Assembly (NCBI GenBank): GCA_031761405.1
Contig: JASEVX010000008.1
Coordinates: forward strand, 74,878,014-74,942,013
Length of the DNA: 64,000 nucleotides
Source: Serripes groenlandicus
Lineage: Eukaryota; Mollusca; Bivalvia; Cardiida; Cardiidae
Direction of reading: 5' to 3'
Positions 38,961-51,500 of this stretch are shown one piece after another. The number at the start of each line of letters is the position of its first letter. Position 1 is the stretch's first letter. Both the position numbers and the translations under genes were made by a program. The notes under the pieces are model-generated. The model was not told the DNA's origin. It saw only the letters and a list, made by a program, of their open reading frames with translations, and did no database searches.

Positions 38961-40893
38961 AAGTTTGATTGAGATACAATCAAAACTGAAGACTTAATCG
39001 CGTTCACAAGCAATTGTTTATGGACGGACGCACGCACGCACGCACTCACGGCTGACACAACGCCATGGCATAAGCTCTTTAATGTACCTGGCATTGAAAA
39101 AAAATGACCGTTTTCAATTCACTTCTGTGTTATGTAAAACATTTACCCATACTTAGTGAATATGGTGTTTAAATTAACATAATTTATGTCATTGCGGTGA
39201 ACTAAAAGTTGATAAATTTTAAATAAAAGTATTTAGTCATCGTAGGGTGTTAAAAGTCGTGTAAGAAAACGATGTTTTCTTTAAGGTCACTTCAGGCAAG
39301 AAATTGATCAACACTTTTCTCTGTAAACTATATTAAGCCAATCAGCGAGCGAGCTGCTATAACGCACCAGTGTGTGGATTCTATTTTTAATCGACGGAGT
39401 TCCTTTGTTTATCAAAGCTAACCACCGCCACCCTTTCCACCACCGCTGTTCTAAAGATAATACCCTTTATTTCATACTTAGTCTGACATAACGGTCGTGC
39501 TCTCTGAATGGTATTTTTTTGTTTACACTATCTTTTTCGTCGTTATTTTCGGAAATGTTCGTAAATTTCTTTGTTTATTTATAACATGTATATATTGTAA
39601 TGTCAAATCAAAGAAAATATATAAACAACAAAACCGACGAGTGAAATGGCGTAAATATGGTTTTAAACTAAAAAAAAAATTTATTTAAACTAAGGGAAGA
39701 TGACTAATTACCTTTCACAGTTGACCTCCTATAATGCGCATTTGTCATGTGACTTATTTGTTTACCATTTATTATTTGTAAAATATATTATAGAATATAA
39801 AATTGCAGAATATAACAAAAATGTAAATAGCGAAACATATAATGCTAAAATGAGGCATGATGATTCGTTTCACAATGACAAATGACTCCATTTAAACTGA
39901 ATTGGACAATCTCCGTAAATATTCGAACATAGTCGTACTTTTCCGTTCCACTTCGCGAAGATGATAATAACCTTCCATGTTTTATCTCGCGGCGCATTAA
40001 TTTCTAAGCATTTGTTAAAATTATATTGGGAATACTCCCGCCTTAAGTTTTTCACTGATGTTCCATCAACATTATAATGCTTTTTTTTTTTGGATGATCT
40101 TAACCTTTAATGCAGTTTTGTTGAATACATAATGAACTATTTTTTCCGCGCAGTCTCACCCTTAAATGCGTTGTATGTTTACAGCAATTGGCAGGTAGCC
40201 AACTCCGAAAAATGGTTTATCTACTATGGCCCCAGGCCAAAAACTAAATTAGATTGTTGAGATGGTTATCTCCCTTGCTTTGTAATTTAAAATTAGAACA
40301 TATATATATATATAGAACTTATAACTTCAAGCTGACATAACTTAGATTTATCTTATTTTAGTAATACATGTACTTCATTTCTAGATGGCGGTGTAACATT
40401 TCCATATACTTTAAATTATACCATGCCTAAGATAAGGTTCTGGATGGATGGACAGACAATGCCAAACAAATGTCACCACCACCTTTAGTTTGAATTTATT
40501 CATGTTTAGTCTAGCATGAAACAAGCGTACTAATCAAGCTTACTGCTTATATTAATTATCACACTAAATGTCTGCCAAACAGGGTTACCTTGTGGTCTTA
40601 TTTTGGTTATATCAAGCCGTCAACAGAGGTATTTGGTATAATTTTACCTCATACGGATTTCTGTTCTTGAGTGCCGTTTTCTATTTTGACTATAGAGTTG
40701 ATTTCAACGCACTCATGTTGTATCGTCAAATAGTAAGGCTAACAAATGGTGCTTCATATAACCCGAGGTACATCTGTAGTTGGTTAACGGGTTAACCAAT
40801 CTCATTAAAATCGGACCAAAAAAACTTCTATGTACGAGTGTGCAAGTTAAAATCTGGTTTTAATGAGATTGCGGATTAACTTAACCGCAAGTC
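38961..40893. other. Intergenic, AT-rich, no feature recognised
   Basis: Includes a short (ACGC)n-like run near 39028, an A/T microsatellite near 40300, and an inverted pair of GTTAACGGGTTAACC and ATTGCGGATTAACTTAACC-like words at 40780-40890. No open frame has a recognisable domain. Confidence 0.4.
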
Positions 40894-41026
40894 TTAACCC
40901 TTTCCCACATACAGATGCTTTCTGATAAATCTGAAGCAGTTTGATTTTGTTTTAAATTTGTGTGGCAAAAGGAGATTGCTAAATGACGAGCAATTTTTCC
41001 TTTTAACACAATGTTGTCTGCTACAG
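40894..41026 (-). mobile_element. MITE fragment
   Basis: TTAACCCTTTCCCACATACA with GATGCTTTCTGATAAATCTG and the inner palindrome; the right arm stops at TTGTCTGCTACAG. Confidence 0.7.
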
Positions 41027-41071
41027 TTTTTTGTTTGTGTTGCTCACGTGTTTTTGACCCAATCGGTATCA

Positions 41072-41173
41072 GGAAGTTATGGCCCAAACATTTATGGCCC
41101 ATATTTGGAAGTTATGGCCCATATATGAATTATATAGTTGTAGCTATAATACCCTGGAGGTGGTATTAACACC
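41072..41173 (+). repeat. Left inverted repeat of the 6.9-kb unit
   Basis: Contains three GGCCCATA/GGCCCAAA phrases; matches 47852-47953 in inverse orientation with about five mismatches by eye. Confidence 0.9.
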
Positions 41174-41361
41174 TTAACAGGTGATAATTATAAGTGGTGG
41201 TGTGATAATATAAGACATTCTGTTTAAATTATTTATTTTATTAATGATTAAGAATGTGAAAATATTTATGTATTTTATTGGTGATAATATTTAAAAATGT
41301 GAACAAATAAATAATATATTTTATAATATTAATTGAGGGAATAACTTATTTTTTTTATATT

Positions 41362-41598
41362 TTGGAAGAAAATAAAACATAATACATATTCATGGAGTAA
41401 AATAGTTAAGAGCACATTTTTTCAATAAAATAAAACAACAAGAAACAATATGAACTCTACTGATGATGTTCTAAGAAATCACTGGTTGCAAGAAAATAAA
41501 ACAAAATACATATTTATGGAGTAAAATAGTTAAGAGCACATTTTTCAATAAAATAAAACAACAAGAAACAATATGAACTCTACTGATGCTGTTCTGGC
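41362..41598 (+). repeat. Two-copy tandem duplication of about 125 bp
   Basis: GGAGTAAAATAGTTAAGAGC and ACAACAAGAAACAATATGAA each occur twice with the same spacing. Confidence 0.85.
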
Positions 41599-41860
41599 GG
41601 GGCAAAACCTATTAATTAGCTGATTTCTCTCAGGAGTTTGCAGGTCGTCATCCCATCTTCATATTCTTCCCAAAGTAATCACACTACAGCGCATGCATCC
41701 TCCTAGTGACGGTTCTATGACGGAACATACAAGGCGCGTCATGACTAATGAGTTAGTTACATGCGAATGAAGAGTTTCATATTGTTGCCAAGGCTTTTAT
41801 ACTTATAAAATAATTACACACAGTCAAAAAAAAAACTCAAAGATAAATAAAGCATCAGTT

Positions 41861-43440
41861 GTGTTTGGACAAATTATTAAAATTAATTACACTGACCAAA
41901 CAAAAAGATTGTTACAGGTTTTCTTTATATATTATATTATGTGGGTCAGTTTTGATAAAATGCTGGTTAATCTAAGCGATGACCTCATTCTTGGTGCTAT
42001 ATACCTTCCGCCAGAAAATTCAAGATTTTTTAATAATGATGATCTTAACGAATTCGAATCAGAGATTACTCAAATGTGTAGTGATTATAAACATGTCCAG
42101 TTGGCAGGCGATACTAATTCTAGAATAGGCAAAATGAATGATTTTGTCCGATCAGACCAGTTCATGAATGAATTATTTAATGTTGATGAGGAATCTCAAT
42201 CTTTTTTCGATAGATATACTGTCCTTGAAAACGCATCTGTGCCTCTAGAACGTTGCACGCGTGATTTAAAAAATAATACACACGGCTTTAGATTAATCCA
42301 AATATGTTTTAATAATAACATTTTTATTCTAAACGGCAGAATGTTTAAAGATAGAAACGTTGGAAATTTTACTTTTCGAGGAAAATCAGTAATCGACTAT
42401 GTTTTAGCAACAGCAGACTGTTTCCAATACATCAGTAATTTTGAAATTGCTGATACAGACTCATTGTTCTCAGATGGGCATAGCGCTCTTATTTGGGAAT
42501 TTAACTATGAATATGTCACGTATTCGAATAATACATACTATCCAAACAGTAGCGATTTTAAAATTAAATGGTTTAAAAAATGAATTTGTCAATAACCTAA
42601 ATACAAGTCGCCTCCAATCCCTATTCCAGGAATTGCAAACTTCAGCTATGGAGATTAATTTTATTGAAAATACCACAGAGGGTATAAAACATATATTTCG
42701 TGACTCAGCCGAAAAAATGTTTGCCAAGAAAAAGCAAATGTCCTCAATCAAACAAAGGGCTAAAAATAAGTCATGGTTTGGCCCAAATTGTTATAAAGCC
42801 AGAAAAAGCTATCACGAGGCTAAAGCTGCTTACAAAAAAGACCAAAATGATATTAATAGGTGTGGTCTGCAACACGCAAGTAAAGACTATCGCCGAACTA
42901 TGGACTTTTATATTAAAAAGGAGAAAAAGGCCAATTCCGACAAACTCAGAAACTTAAGTGATAACAATCCAAAGAAATATTGGAAATTTCTCAATAGTCT
43001 TAAACCGAAGTCAAAATAAAATAAATCCCCTAGTATAGATGAATTCTATCAACACTTTAAAAACATAAATACGAATCAAATTCCTGAGGTCAATGATTTT
43101 GAAGAAGATTTAAACGTCTCTGAAGAAGCCAATTTACATTTAAACTCTATCATTACCGAGCACGAAATCACTAAATGCATCGAAAATCTAAACAATGGAA
43201 AGGCATCAAGCCCAATAGATGAAATAACTAATGAATATATCAAAATTTCAAAGGACATATTTATCCAAATCTACGCTAAGTTATTTAACGCCGTCCTCGA
43301 TACAAGTTACATTCCAAAATCTTGGCTAGAAGGTACTATCATCCCTATATATAAAAATAAAGGAGACTCCACTGACCCAAATAACTATAGGCCAATAACA
43401 ATACTAAGTTGTCTAGCGTAGGAAAACTCTTTACTTCCGC
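41861..43440 (+). pseudogene. Broken non-LTR retrotransposon ORF: endonuclease and RT start
   Basis: The endonuclease part shows AGDTNSRIG (normally GDFN), SVIDYVLAT and SDGHSALIW. The reading frame breaks near 42570, has an in-frame TAA at 43017 after SLKPKSK, and continues with NNGKASSPIDEITNEYIK, WLEGTIIPIYKNKGD and NNYRPITILSCL before a small deletion near 43420. Jockey/CR1-type superfamily. Dead copy. Confidence 0.85.
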
Positions 43441-43446
43441 AATATA

Positions 43447-43840
43447 TTGCATGAAAACCAAGCTGGCTTCAGGAAAGGTTACTCTACACCGGACCATTTA
43501 TTTGCACTGCAAGCCATAATTGAAATTTTAAGAAAGAAAAAGCAAAAAGTATTTTGTGCTTTTATAGATTTTCCCCAGGCATTCGATAAAGTATGGAGGG
43601 CGGGACTGTGGCATAAGTTACTACAAAACAATATCAATGGAAAGCTCTTTAAACTAATTAATAATATGTACAATAACATTAAGTCAAGTGTTAGCCATAA
43701 TGGTACTATTTCACCCGAATTTGTATCGGAAATAGGGGTCCGCCAAGGTGAAAATTTATCCCCAGCGCTATTCTCGATCTACCTAAACGATTTGCAATCA
43801 TATTTACAAAATAACGGATCTGTTGGAGTACATGCTTTAT
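43447..43840 (+). pseudogene. LINE reverse transcriptase fragment
   Basis: HENQAGFRKGYSTPDHLFAL, motif A FIDFPQAFDKVWR, then GVRQGENLSPALFSIYLNDL. The coding match stops after YLQNNGSVGV, before the catalytic Y-A-D-D motif expected next, which is missing from the sequence. Confidence 0.88.
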
Positions 43841-44088
43841 ACATAGTATGTAAATGACGATCTGTCATGCGTGTATATACATTGATATACATTATTTTCT
43901 TAGTTTTTTTTTTGTTTTTTTTGTTTTGCTGTTTTTCTTTTTCTTCTCCTTCACAAATCCAACTATGGATAATCTTTAACCTGTATTGTTGCTTGTTTGT
44001 ATTTCTGTTAATCGTGAAAAATTGTACATGTACTTACACTATCTCCTAGAAAGGGGGCAATAAAGAAATTGTATTGTATTGTATTGTT
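43841..44088 (+). mobile_element. 5'-truncated LINE 3' end inserted in the RT
   Basis: Non-coding, T-rich, ending CAATAAAGAAATTGTATTGT with a (TATTG)n tail. Coding of the host LINE resumes right after it (IANSELDLQKSLDMF). Confidence 0.7.
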
Positions 44089-44882
44089 TTAATAGCAAAC
44101 TCTGAATTAGACTTACAAAAAAGTCTTGATATGTTTAATAATTACTGTGAAAACTGGCACTTACAAGTTAACACTAATAAAACCAAAATTGTTGTATTTG
44201 GAGCACGTAAACTAGGAAAATTCAAGTTCAAATTGGGAAATAGTGACATAGAAATAACGGATAAATATCATTACCTTGGCGTTACATTCTCAAGCAGCGG
44301 TTCATTTCTAAAAGCCAGGAAACATATAGCACAACAGGCAACTAAAGCATTGTTCTTATTATTCACTAAATCAAACAATTCTGATCTGCCTATTACTAAC
44401 TATTACTAATTACTAAGCTTTTTGACCATACTGTCCTGCCTATATTAACTTATGGCACAGAAATATTTGGTTATGAATGCCTTGATCTTTTGAAAAAGGT
44501 ACACAATGAATTCCTAAGAAAGATCACCAAAGCGCGAAAGTCTACACCAACTTATATGTTGATGGGAGAATTAGGAAGATATCCCATTTCAGTTACTGTC
44601 AAAGTCCGTACTATCTCATTCTGGAACCGTTTAATAACAGGCAGAACTTCCAAACTATCTTTCCAATTATATAGATACATGTACATGCTAAACCAACCCA
44701 ACGTTGAGTATAAATGGTTAGCTAACGTTAAACAAATTCTGTCTTCGATTGGAAGGTCCAATCTTTGGCTCAACCAAGAGCAGATTACCTGTAGAACTAT
44801 ATCTAAACATGTTAAACAAACTTTAACAGACCAATACAAGAGAAAGTTGATGCAACGCATCAATGTCGCCGGATATCCATAG
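44089..44882 (+). pseudogene. LINE RT C-terminal part
   Basis: NCENWHLQVN-type thumb region (YCENWHLQVNTNKTKIVVFG), YHYLGVTFSSSG, a stop at 44407, then after a frame change FDHTVLPILTYGTEIFGYE, GELGRYPISVTVKVRTISFW and KQTLTDQYKRKL. Typical of CR1/jockey-like elements. Confidence 0.85.
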
Positions 44883-46310
44883 TGCAGTTATGCATAACAC
44901 TAACATTATAGTAGTTGAATAAACAGTTATCAACTGAGGGGCATATTGGAACATCAGGGGTGGGGTCAAGTGAAAATGTATCATAACTGGCATTGTTTTG
45001 TCAACGAAGTGAATGATAATTGAAGCCTTTCATAGTTTATGATCAATCTCCATTCCAAAGTAGGTTGACCATTCATTAGTCTTAGTATGTATACAGTGCT
45101 TTCATTAAGGAATTATTATAAGATTTGTGAATTCCACATACACTTTTCAAGATGTTTGTCAGAATATTTGATTTTTTTTTTTTTTTCAATAAAACCACAA
45201 AACAGACAATTTAGGATTTGCATGCAATAGCACGTCATTTTTCCTTTCCTCTATTAAAGTCAACAGTGGACACCTTTGCAGCAATCTACTTTTAAAACAA
45301 TGAGTTAAGGGTTAAATCGCTGAAGACATGAGTTTTATCTTTTTCTCAAAATTATATTAGCTTGGCATCCTAATTATATCATACTTTAACAAATGTTGAA
45401 ATGTAGTCCAATATTTATAAATTAGACCATCTTCGAAATATAATATCAACTAAACAGTTAAATCTCATTGAAATTGTTGTATAATTTAAACTTAATTTCG
45501 AACATAAACTGAGCCCTACAACATGTTAATTTATTTTAATTCTTTCCTTCCTTTTTTATAATGAAAATAACAAACTACTCATGTTTTAAAATTATATTAT
45601 GATGAGCGCCCTTGTGTCATGATGCAGAACAATATGCAGATCGGAAGCAACATGCCTTTAGGGAATTAAATGACACATTTAAAATTGTCAAGGACGAAAT
45701 AATTTTGTACTAAAGACCCGTTTCTTTCTTATTCGCAGAGGTGTCGTTCTTGAAACTCTCTTTATAGGCTCTCTCTATATACGTTCGTTCAAAGTATTTT
45801 TTCTATATAAACTAGTTTTATCTCGGTTTGTTCATTTCTTCATTTGTTTCGAACCAAATAAACATTTTAAATCACCTACGGTTTACTATTTGTAAGTGAG
45901 TGTAGAGAAACGGCTCTCTGCAAAGGAGATTGATCTACGCAGTTGGTATTCGCGAGTCGAGCTTCAAGCAGGTGCGCGTATGTAAACAAATTAGACTGCG
46001 ACGTAAATTTTTGTAGTTATCGCCTTTTGAGTACATGTAGTATATAGTGTAAAATAAAGTATTTCAGTCTAGCTAATAGGGACTGTTTTGTCTTCGTAAA
46101 TAAAACAAAAAAACATAAATGAGAGTCACAATAAAGAAACTGAAAATACATAAACCATCGGAATATTTATTTCATTTTAGATGTGTCATTACTTAGTGTT
46201 TTTAAACAAACACAATTGTAATATGTTCAAGACATCTAAATGTGTTTCTTTCTAATAATAATCCCCCCTCCCATGTGATTTCCGAAAACCTATTAAAAAT
46301 AGAAGTCGCG
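44883..46310. other. Sequence interrupting the LINE
   Basis: About 1.4 kb between two parts of one LINE C-terminus. Contains a T-run at 45170 and a decayed MITE fragment near 45240-45315. No other family was recognised; probably one or more insertions. Confidence 0.45.
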
Positions 46311-46975
46311 GGCTTCTGCCCGGCGACTAATAAACAAACATGGTCCTCCCAATTGCAAGAGTCCAATAAAGGCAGAATTTACAGTAGTTATAAGGATTCA
46401 CATCACTTTGAAAATTATTTTAAAATATTAGACTCTAAAGATGTTCTTACCATATTTAAGTTCAGAACTGCAAATTTTAAATTGCCAGTTGAGCGTCTAC
46501 GATACGAGGCAATCCCTTATGAAGATAGAATTTGTAAACTTTGTACACAAAATCAAGTCGGATCTGAGTCCCACTACATGTTTGACTGCGTTTTCTTCAA
46601 AACTCACAGAGAACACTACTTCAATTCTGCTGAAGTAAACGACAGAAATAATCTATCTTTACGATATCATCTAAACTCAGAAAATAAACATCTGCTCAAG
46701 AATTTATGTAAATTTCTAAGAACAATAATGGACAAGTTTAGTTGAGATTGACTCCTCTACCGCCAAATTGAATCTATTATAGGAATTATTTTCCTCACGT
46801 TATTTCATTTCCCGCGGCGAAGGGATAGACACACAACCGTTCATATGAACTAGTTGGGCCTAGCCTTTCAAAACGGGTACAATGCACATTTAATCTTACA
46901 TTATTTTTATTTACTTATTGCCAAGTGTGATAAATGTAAATAGAAGCACATTGTATTTGTATTGTATTGTATGAA
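46311..46975 (+). pseudogene. LINE ORF2 C-terminus and 3' tail
   Basis: QESNKGRIYSSYKDSHHFEN, FKFRTANFKLPVERLRYEAI and a zinc-knuckle-like CKLC...H...C motif, stop at 46743-46745. The 3' UTR ends in (TTGTA)n near 46950-46970. It fits as the end of the element begun at 41861. Confidence 0.82.
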
Positions 46976-47079
46976 CTGTAAATCTCAATTCACTATCGCT
47001 TAAACAATGCATATCCTATTAACTTGAATGAATAATCCAATATTAAATGTTGTACTGTAACTACCTCAATGTATGAACA

Positions 47080-47348
47080 TCTCTGATTACAGGAAATACT
47101 TACCCATAAAATAAGCGTACATGGGCACCTACACGAACAATCATGTGCAAATCTTTATCCCAATTATAAGAGGATAAGCTCTTACCCCCATCTACAAAAT
47201 TTCCTCTCTCTTGAACTGACTTCATTTAAATATTGGAAAAGTAGGTATGTTATTGTATCACAACTGTTTTTATGTAAATTGTATTTGTTATATCCCCTTG
47301 TTGTATGTAAATACCTGGGTGAATAAAGTTCTGTTCTGTTCTGTTCTA
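47080..47348 (+). mobile_element. 5'-truncated LINE 3' end with (TTCTG)n tail
   Basis: TATATCCCCTTGTTGTATGT, ACCTGGGTGAATAAAGTTCT and a (GTTCT)n tail are typical of a second LINE lineage. Confidence 0.6.
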
Positions 47349-47580
47349 TTATCAGACTACTTTAATTGGTTTAATTAACAGATTATTACAGTAGTTGTGA
47401 TCAAACTACATTAATTAATAGATTGTTACAGTTTTTTGGTGATCAAAGTACTTTAACTAGAGGACTGTTGCAGTTTTTGGTTTAATTAACAGATTATTAC
47501 AGTAGTTGTGATCAAACTACATTAATTAATAGATTGTTACATTTTTGTTGTGATCAAAGTACTTTAACTAAAGGATGTTT
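47349..47580 (+). repeat. Two-copy tandem repeat of about 115 bp
   Basis: GGTTTAATTAACAGATTATT, ACAGTAGTTGTGATCAAACT and AAGTACTTTAACTA occur twice. Confidence 0.8.
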
Positions 47581-47851
47581 ATCATTTATATAAACACTTA
47601 GCTCCATAATAAATCATTAAATGCAATTAAATGTTAACAGTATATTTTTCATTTTCAATCAATTACATAAATAAAAATAAGGTAAATAAAATAAATGATA
47701 TAAATGAAAATACATAATATTCAATTTTATAATTTTATAAGAAGTGCCAATTAAAACAACTGAATTGAATGTATTAATTATTTTAATCTTATAAAAGTGC
47801 AATTTCATATAATACACAATCTAATCGAAGGTTATTGACAGTCATCTGTTG

Positions 47852-47953
47852 GGTGTTAATACCACCTCTAGGGTATTATAGCTACCACTATATAATTCAT
47901 ATATGGGCCATCACTTCCAAATATGGGCCATAAATGTTTGGGCCATAACTTCC
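47852..47953 (-). repeat. Right inverted repeat of the 6.9-kb unit
   Basis: GGTGTTAATACCACCTCTAG through to GGGCCATAACTTCC, inverse of 41072-41173. Confidence 0.9.
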
Positions 47954-48189
47954 AGAAACCAATGTATTGATACAGGTGTGACACCTAGTCTAGTGTGACA
48001 CCTTACACAAATGATAACATCTCAATATTCTTGACAAATTGACACATCTAATCGTTAAGGGAAACCCACTTACGAGCACTTACCGTGTACACATTTTTAG
48101 ATCAATAACTATTGAGTCGTTATTATAAATATGGATGTCCTTTTTATTTTATCTTTGTTGACGCTTATTTGTACGAGGAGTTTTTCAAA
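47954..48189. other. Upstream flank of ABHD13
   Basis: Unique-looking sequence with a short duplication of GGTGTGACACCT-like words near 47974-48003. May hold promoter elements; none can be named with support. Confidence 0.35.
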
Positions 48190-48338
48190 TATACACCGTT
48201 TACATGTATCCAATATGGCCGCCAGTGACAACTTTCCCAGGAAAGAATATCGTTTTTGAACGATTATTTATTTTGCTTTTTAATGTCAGATCTTTTCAAG
48301 TGACACAAACAACATTAAACCGTTCTGCCTGACGAAGT
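48190..48338 (+). promoter_or_regulatory. Putative ABHD13 5' UTR / core promoter with YY1-like site
   Basis: The sequence CAATATGGCCGCCAG at 48211-48225 contains GGCGGCCATATTG on the reverse strand, which fits the YY1 core GCCATNTT. Such sites are common near transcription starts. No TATA box was identified. The position just before the start codon is suggestive, but no start site was mapped. Confidence 0.3.
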
Positions 48339-48576
48339 ATGCCAAGAGGCAGCTACGAATCACTGCCAACCTCCGATAAAGACAGTACGAGTTTGAGGGT
48401 CGAAGAGATGGGGTCAACCGCTACTCTAAGAACTTGTAAAATCTTGTGTCGACTTCTGTCGCTGATTGTTTCTCGGTTCTGGAAGTTGTGTACATCGGCA
48501 TGCCTCGTTCTGCTACTAGTGTACTGGTTCTATGGAGGAGCCTTTACCTTTCTTTTCCTGATGACATCCGTCTTCG
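48339..48576 (+). CDS. ABHD13: ABHD13 exon 1: start and membrane anchor
   Basis: Starts MPRGSYESLPTSDKDSTSLR. After a basic/Cys segment (CKILCRLLSLIVSRFWKL) comes a hydrophobic run, ACLVLLLVYWFYGGAFTFLF, that should span the membrane. The donor GTACGT starts at 48577 in phase 1. Vertebrate ABHD13 has the same YGG motif in its anchor. Confidence 0.88.
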
Positions 48577-51500
48577 GTACGTATATTCACAGGGACGTGC
48601 TCCTCTAAAAATAAATATGACCCTATGGATATATATATCAACGACGGTTACTGTCGACCCCATATCAACAAGGGTGGACACAGTTTTTTGGGGTCGCCTC
48701 CACAGGTGTTTGTATTGATTGATAATTTTACGCCCATATATTGTATCCTTAAGTATAGTTATATAGTGAAGTTATCAATGAGGTATATACACCTGTGGTC
48801 GCCTCGCCTCAACTCATTTTTTATTAAATTGTTCAAACAAATGTATGTAATTGAAATATGGTATCATTATCAATAGATAATGCATTTCTCTATCAAACAA
48901 TACCAAAATATCGTGAAATTGTTCTCCCTATGTACGTTTATTCCTTTGAAATATTCGCGAATCCGCCAGAAGGACAACAACCTGGACCATTAGTGAAAGT
49001 ACTGCTGGCGACATTTCGGAATGGTTTTTTTCCGCTGCGGTAATTGTCAGTAATTATGTATTCGGCCTTGTTTCTTAACTTTAAATGTATTTTTTTGAAG
49101 TTTTGACTCGCAATAGTATTCTAATAATAAGAAAACTATTGCGAGTCTAAACTTCAAAAAAATATACTTCGCCCAAATCGCCCCCTCGTGAGAGCCCTGT
49201 TATTGATTATGATTGGAAATTATCTCGGTATCGTATTCTGCAATATTTCTTCTCATATCATTATTCATTTAAAAGCATGGACAATGATTATACATTCGAA
49301 CCTCTTTAATCTTGACAAAATGTCGCAATTTTAATCTCAAAATCAGTTTAGATCATGTTGACAATAACGCCTGAATGGCTGCTATTTTATAACTGCTAAT
49401 CAAAGTAAACAATGACACACACTAGCCGATTATGGAACAGCCATATTACATTGTATACAGCTTTCAACACATATTGTTAGGACAAACAGACATACTAGAA
49501 AACTATGACACGCGACACGATTTACGCAATCAGTATACATGTTTGGACCTCCGGACTAATGAAGCGGATTTTTGTGTCTCGGATATTTTTTTGGCCGGAT
49601 CCGGAACACGAATTTCCGTATTAACGGATAATAATTAAGCATAAAAAATCTGTTCCTTGAATTTTAATGTGCGGATTGCGAAATTCCGGATTAATTTCGA
49701 CCGGTTTAACAAGGTTCGACTGTAATTATATACATGAAATATTCCCCAATGAGTCGATGTGATATAAAAACATAGTGAGAAAAGGATACACTACTTCAAT
49801 ATTTTTTAATCAAGCCATACTCATCTATTCGCGTCTGTGTTTCAATCAGTTAAGATTATATATTTATATTAAACATTACAAAGGATATTTTTTCTTATAA
49901 ACATTTCTTTATATCGCTCAGCTAATTGCTACTCAATTTTCTTTGTTTTGCTGTGTGCCCGGCCGGGTAGCTCAATTGGTAGCGTATCTGACTCGTGATC
50001 TGGAGGTCACGGGTGCGATACCCGGTTGCGGCGACATTCTTTCGGGCGATGTTTTCCATTGCCTCTCACCTCTGATCTATGTGAGAAAGTAGTCAGTGGC
50101 TTCGAAAGAATGTTGTGTAAGTACTGGTGTGGGAAAGCCAGGAAAACATGGGTAGGTGCACTGACCGCCGTGATATGACCAAAGCTGTTGAAAGCGGCGT
50201 TAAACTCCAAACAAACAAATTGTTTTGCTGTGTTCTTCTTTTTGATAAGTTCTTTACATACATACAGTCGAACCTCGTTAAACCGGATGCCGTTAATCCG
50301 TTAATAATTTGTTAAAAGAATGAGTGAAGAAATTTAAAAGGATGACTAGTGTATGTATAGTCATCATGGAAAGATAAAAGGATGAAAACATTGCAGGTCC
50401 TCTAGGGTCTATGTGTTGTGTACAGGCCCCTCCTCTAGGGTCTATCTGTTGTGTACAGGGCCCTCTAGGGTCTATATGTTGTGTACAGGGCCCTCTAGGG
50501 TCTATATGTTGTGTACAGGACCCTCCTCTAGGGTCTATCTGTTGTGTACAGGGCCCTCTAGGGTCTATATGTTGTGTACAGGGCCCTCTAGGGTCTATCT
50601 GTTGTGTACAGGGCCCTCCTCTAGGGTATATTTGTTGTGTACAGGGCCCTCCTCTAGGGTATATCTGTTGTGTACAGGGATCTCTAGGGTATATCTGTTG
50701 TGTACAGGGCCCTCCTCTAGGGTCTATCTGTTGTGTACAGGGCCCTCTATGGCCTATATGTTGTGTACAGGGCCCTCTAGGGTCTATCTGTTGTGTACAG
50801 GGCCCTCCTCTAGGGTATATCTGTTGTGTACAAGGCCCTCCTCTAGGGTCTTATCTGTTTTGTACAGGGCCCTCTAGGGTATATCTGTTGTGTACAGGGC
50901 CCTCCTCTAGGGTATATCTGTTGTGTACAGGGCCCTCCTCTAGGGTCTTATCTGTTTTGTACAGGGCCCTCTAGGGTCTCTCTGTTGTGTACAGGGCCCT
51001 CCTGAAACTTTCAAGATTATGCTGCTGCACAACAACTGCAGTTTCCTGACGTTAACAGAGGCCACTTTTTTCATGGTACTGACACTGTAGAAGCCACTTT
51101 TTCATCCAATCTTCATGAAACTAATACAGTTCGTTTATCATAGACATCAATTTTATTTACGTATACACGTATACATGCATCTTGTAATACAAACAAATAA
51201 AGACATATTTTCATGGTCATTTAAAAAAGAAAAAAAAATCAGTTGTTTTGGGGAATAAACTACAGATTAGAATTTCGCTTATATAGTTTATCCTGCTGAT
51301 ATTTTATATATGAGTAAGAAACTGGGTCACTAGGTCAAATTGTGAGAAAAATCTTGTTAACACTCTAAGAGACCGCATTTTTGTTTTATGTTTTAAGCAG
51401 CTTGAAACATCGTCAGAAAGTTTGTTTTGATGATAATTATCTATGTCAAGTTTTAATATGGGTGTCATCGGGTCAAAACTAAGTCATTAGACCAAATTGA

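Larger units (their letters stand above)
41072..47953. mobile_element. 6.9-kb unit bounded by 102-bp inverted repeats
   Basis: Left 41072-41173 and right 47852-47953 are inverse copies differing at a few bases: GGAAGTTATGGCCCAAACAT, TTATGGCCCATATTTGGAAG, TATGGCCCATATATGAATTA, TATAGTTGTAGCTATAATAC, CCTGGAGGTGGTATTAACAC. The interior is AT-rich and holds broken LINEs. No transposase was found and no target duplication is obvious. It could be a non-autonomous DNA transposon with nested insertions, or two solo ends of a smaller element. Confidence 0.7.

Noticed and set aside
38961..40893. Small ORFs near 39497-39885 and 40568-40795
   Set aside because: AT-rich, short, no splice context, family motif or conserved pattern; judged chance open frames.
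46311..46745. Host zinc-finger gene
   Set aside because: The C..C...H...C pattern with the preceding FRTANFKLPVERLRYE segment is the usual C-terminus of a CR1/jockey-like LINE ORF2.
41861..46975. Active LINE
   Set aside because: Frameshifts, in-frame stops, a missing catalytic motif and a 1.4-kb interruption make it a dead copy.
50411..50974. Cys/Gly-rich 150-190 residue ORFs
   Set aside because: Entirely the 30/33-bp minisatellite, open in more than one frame because unit length is a multiple of three.
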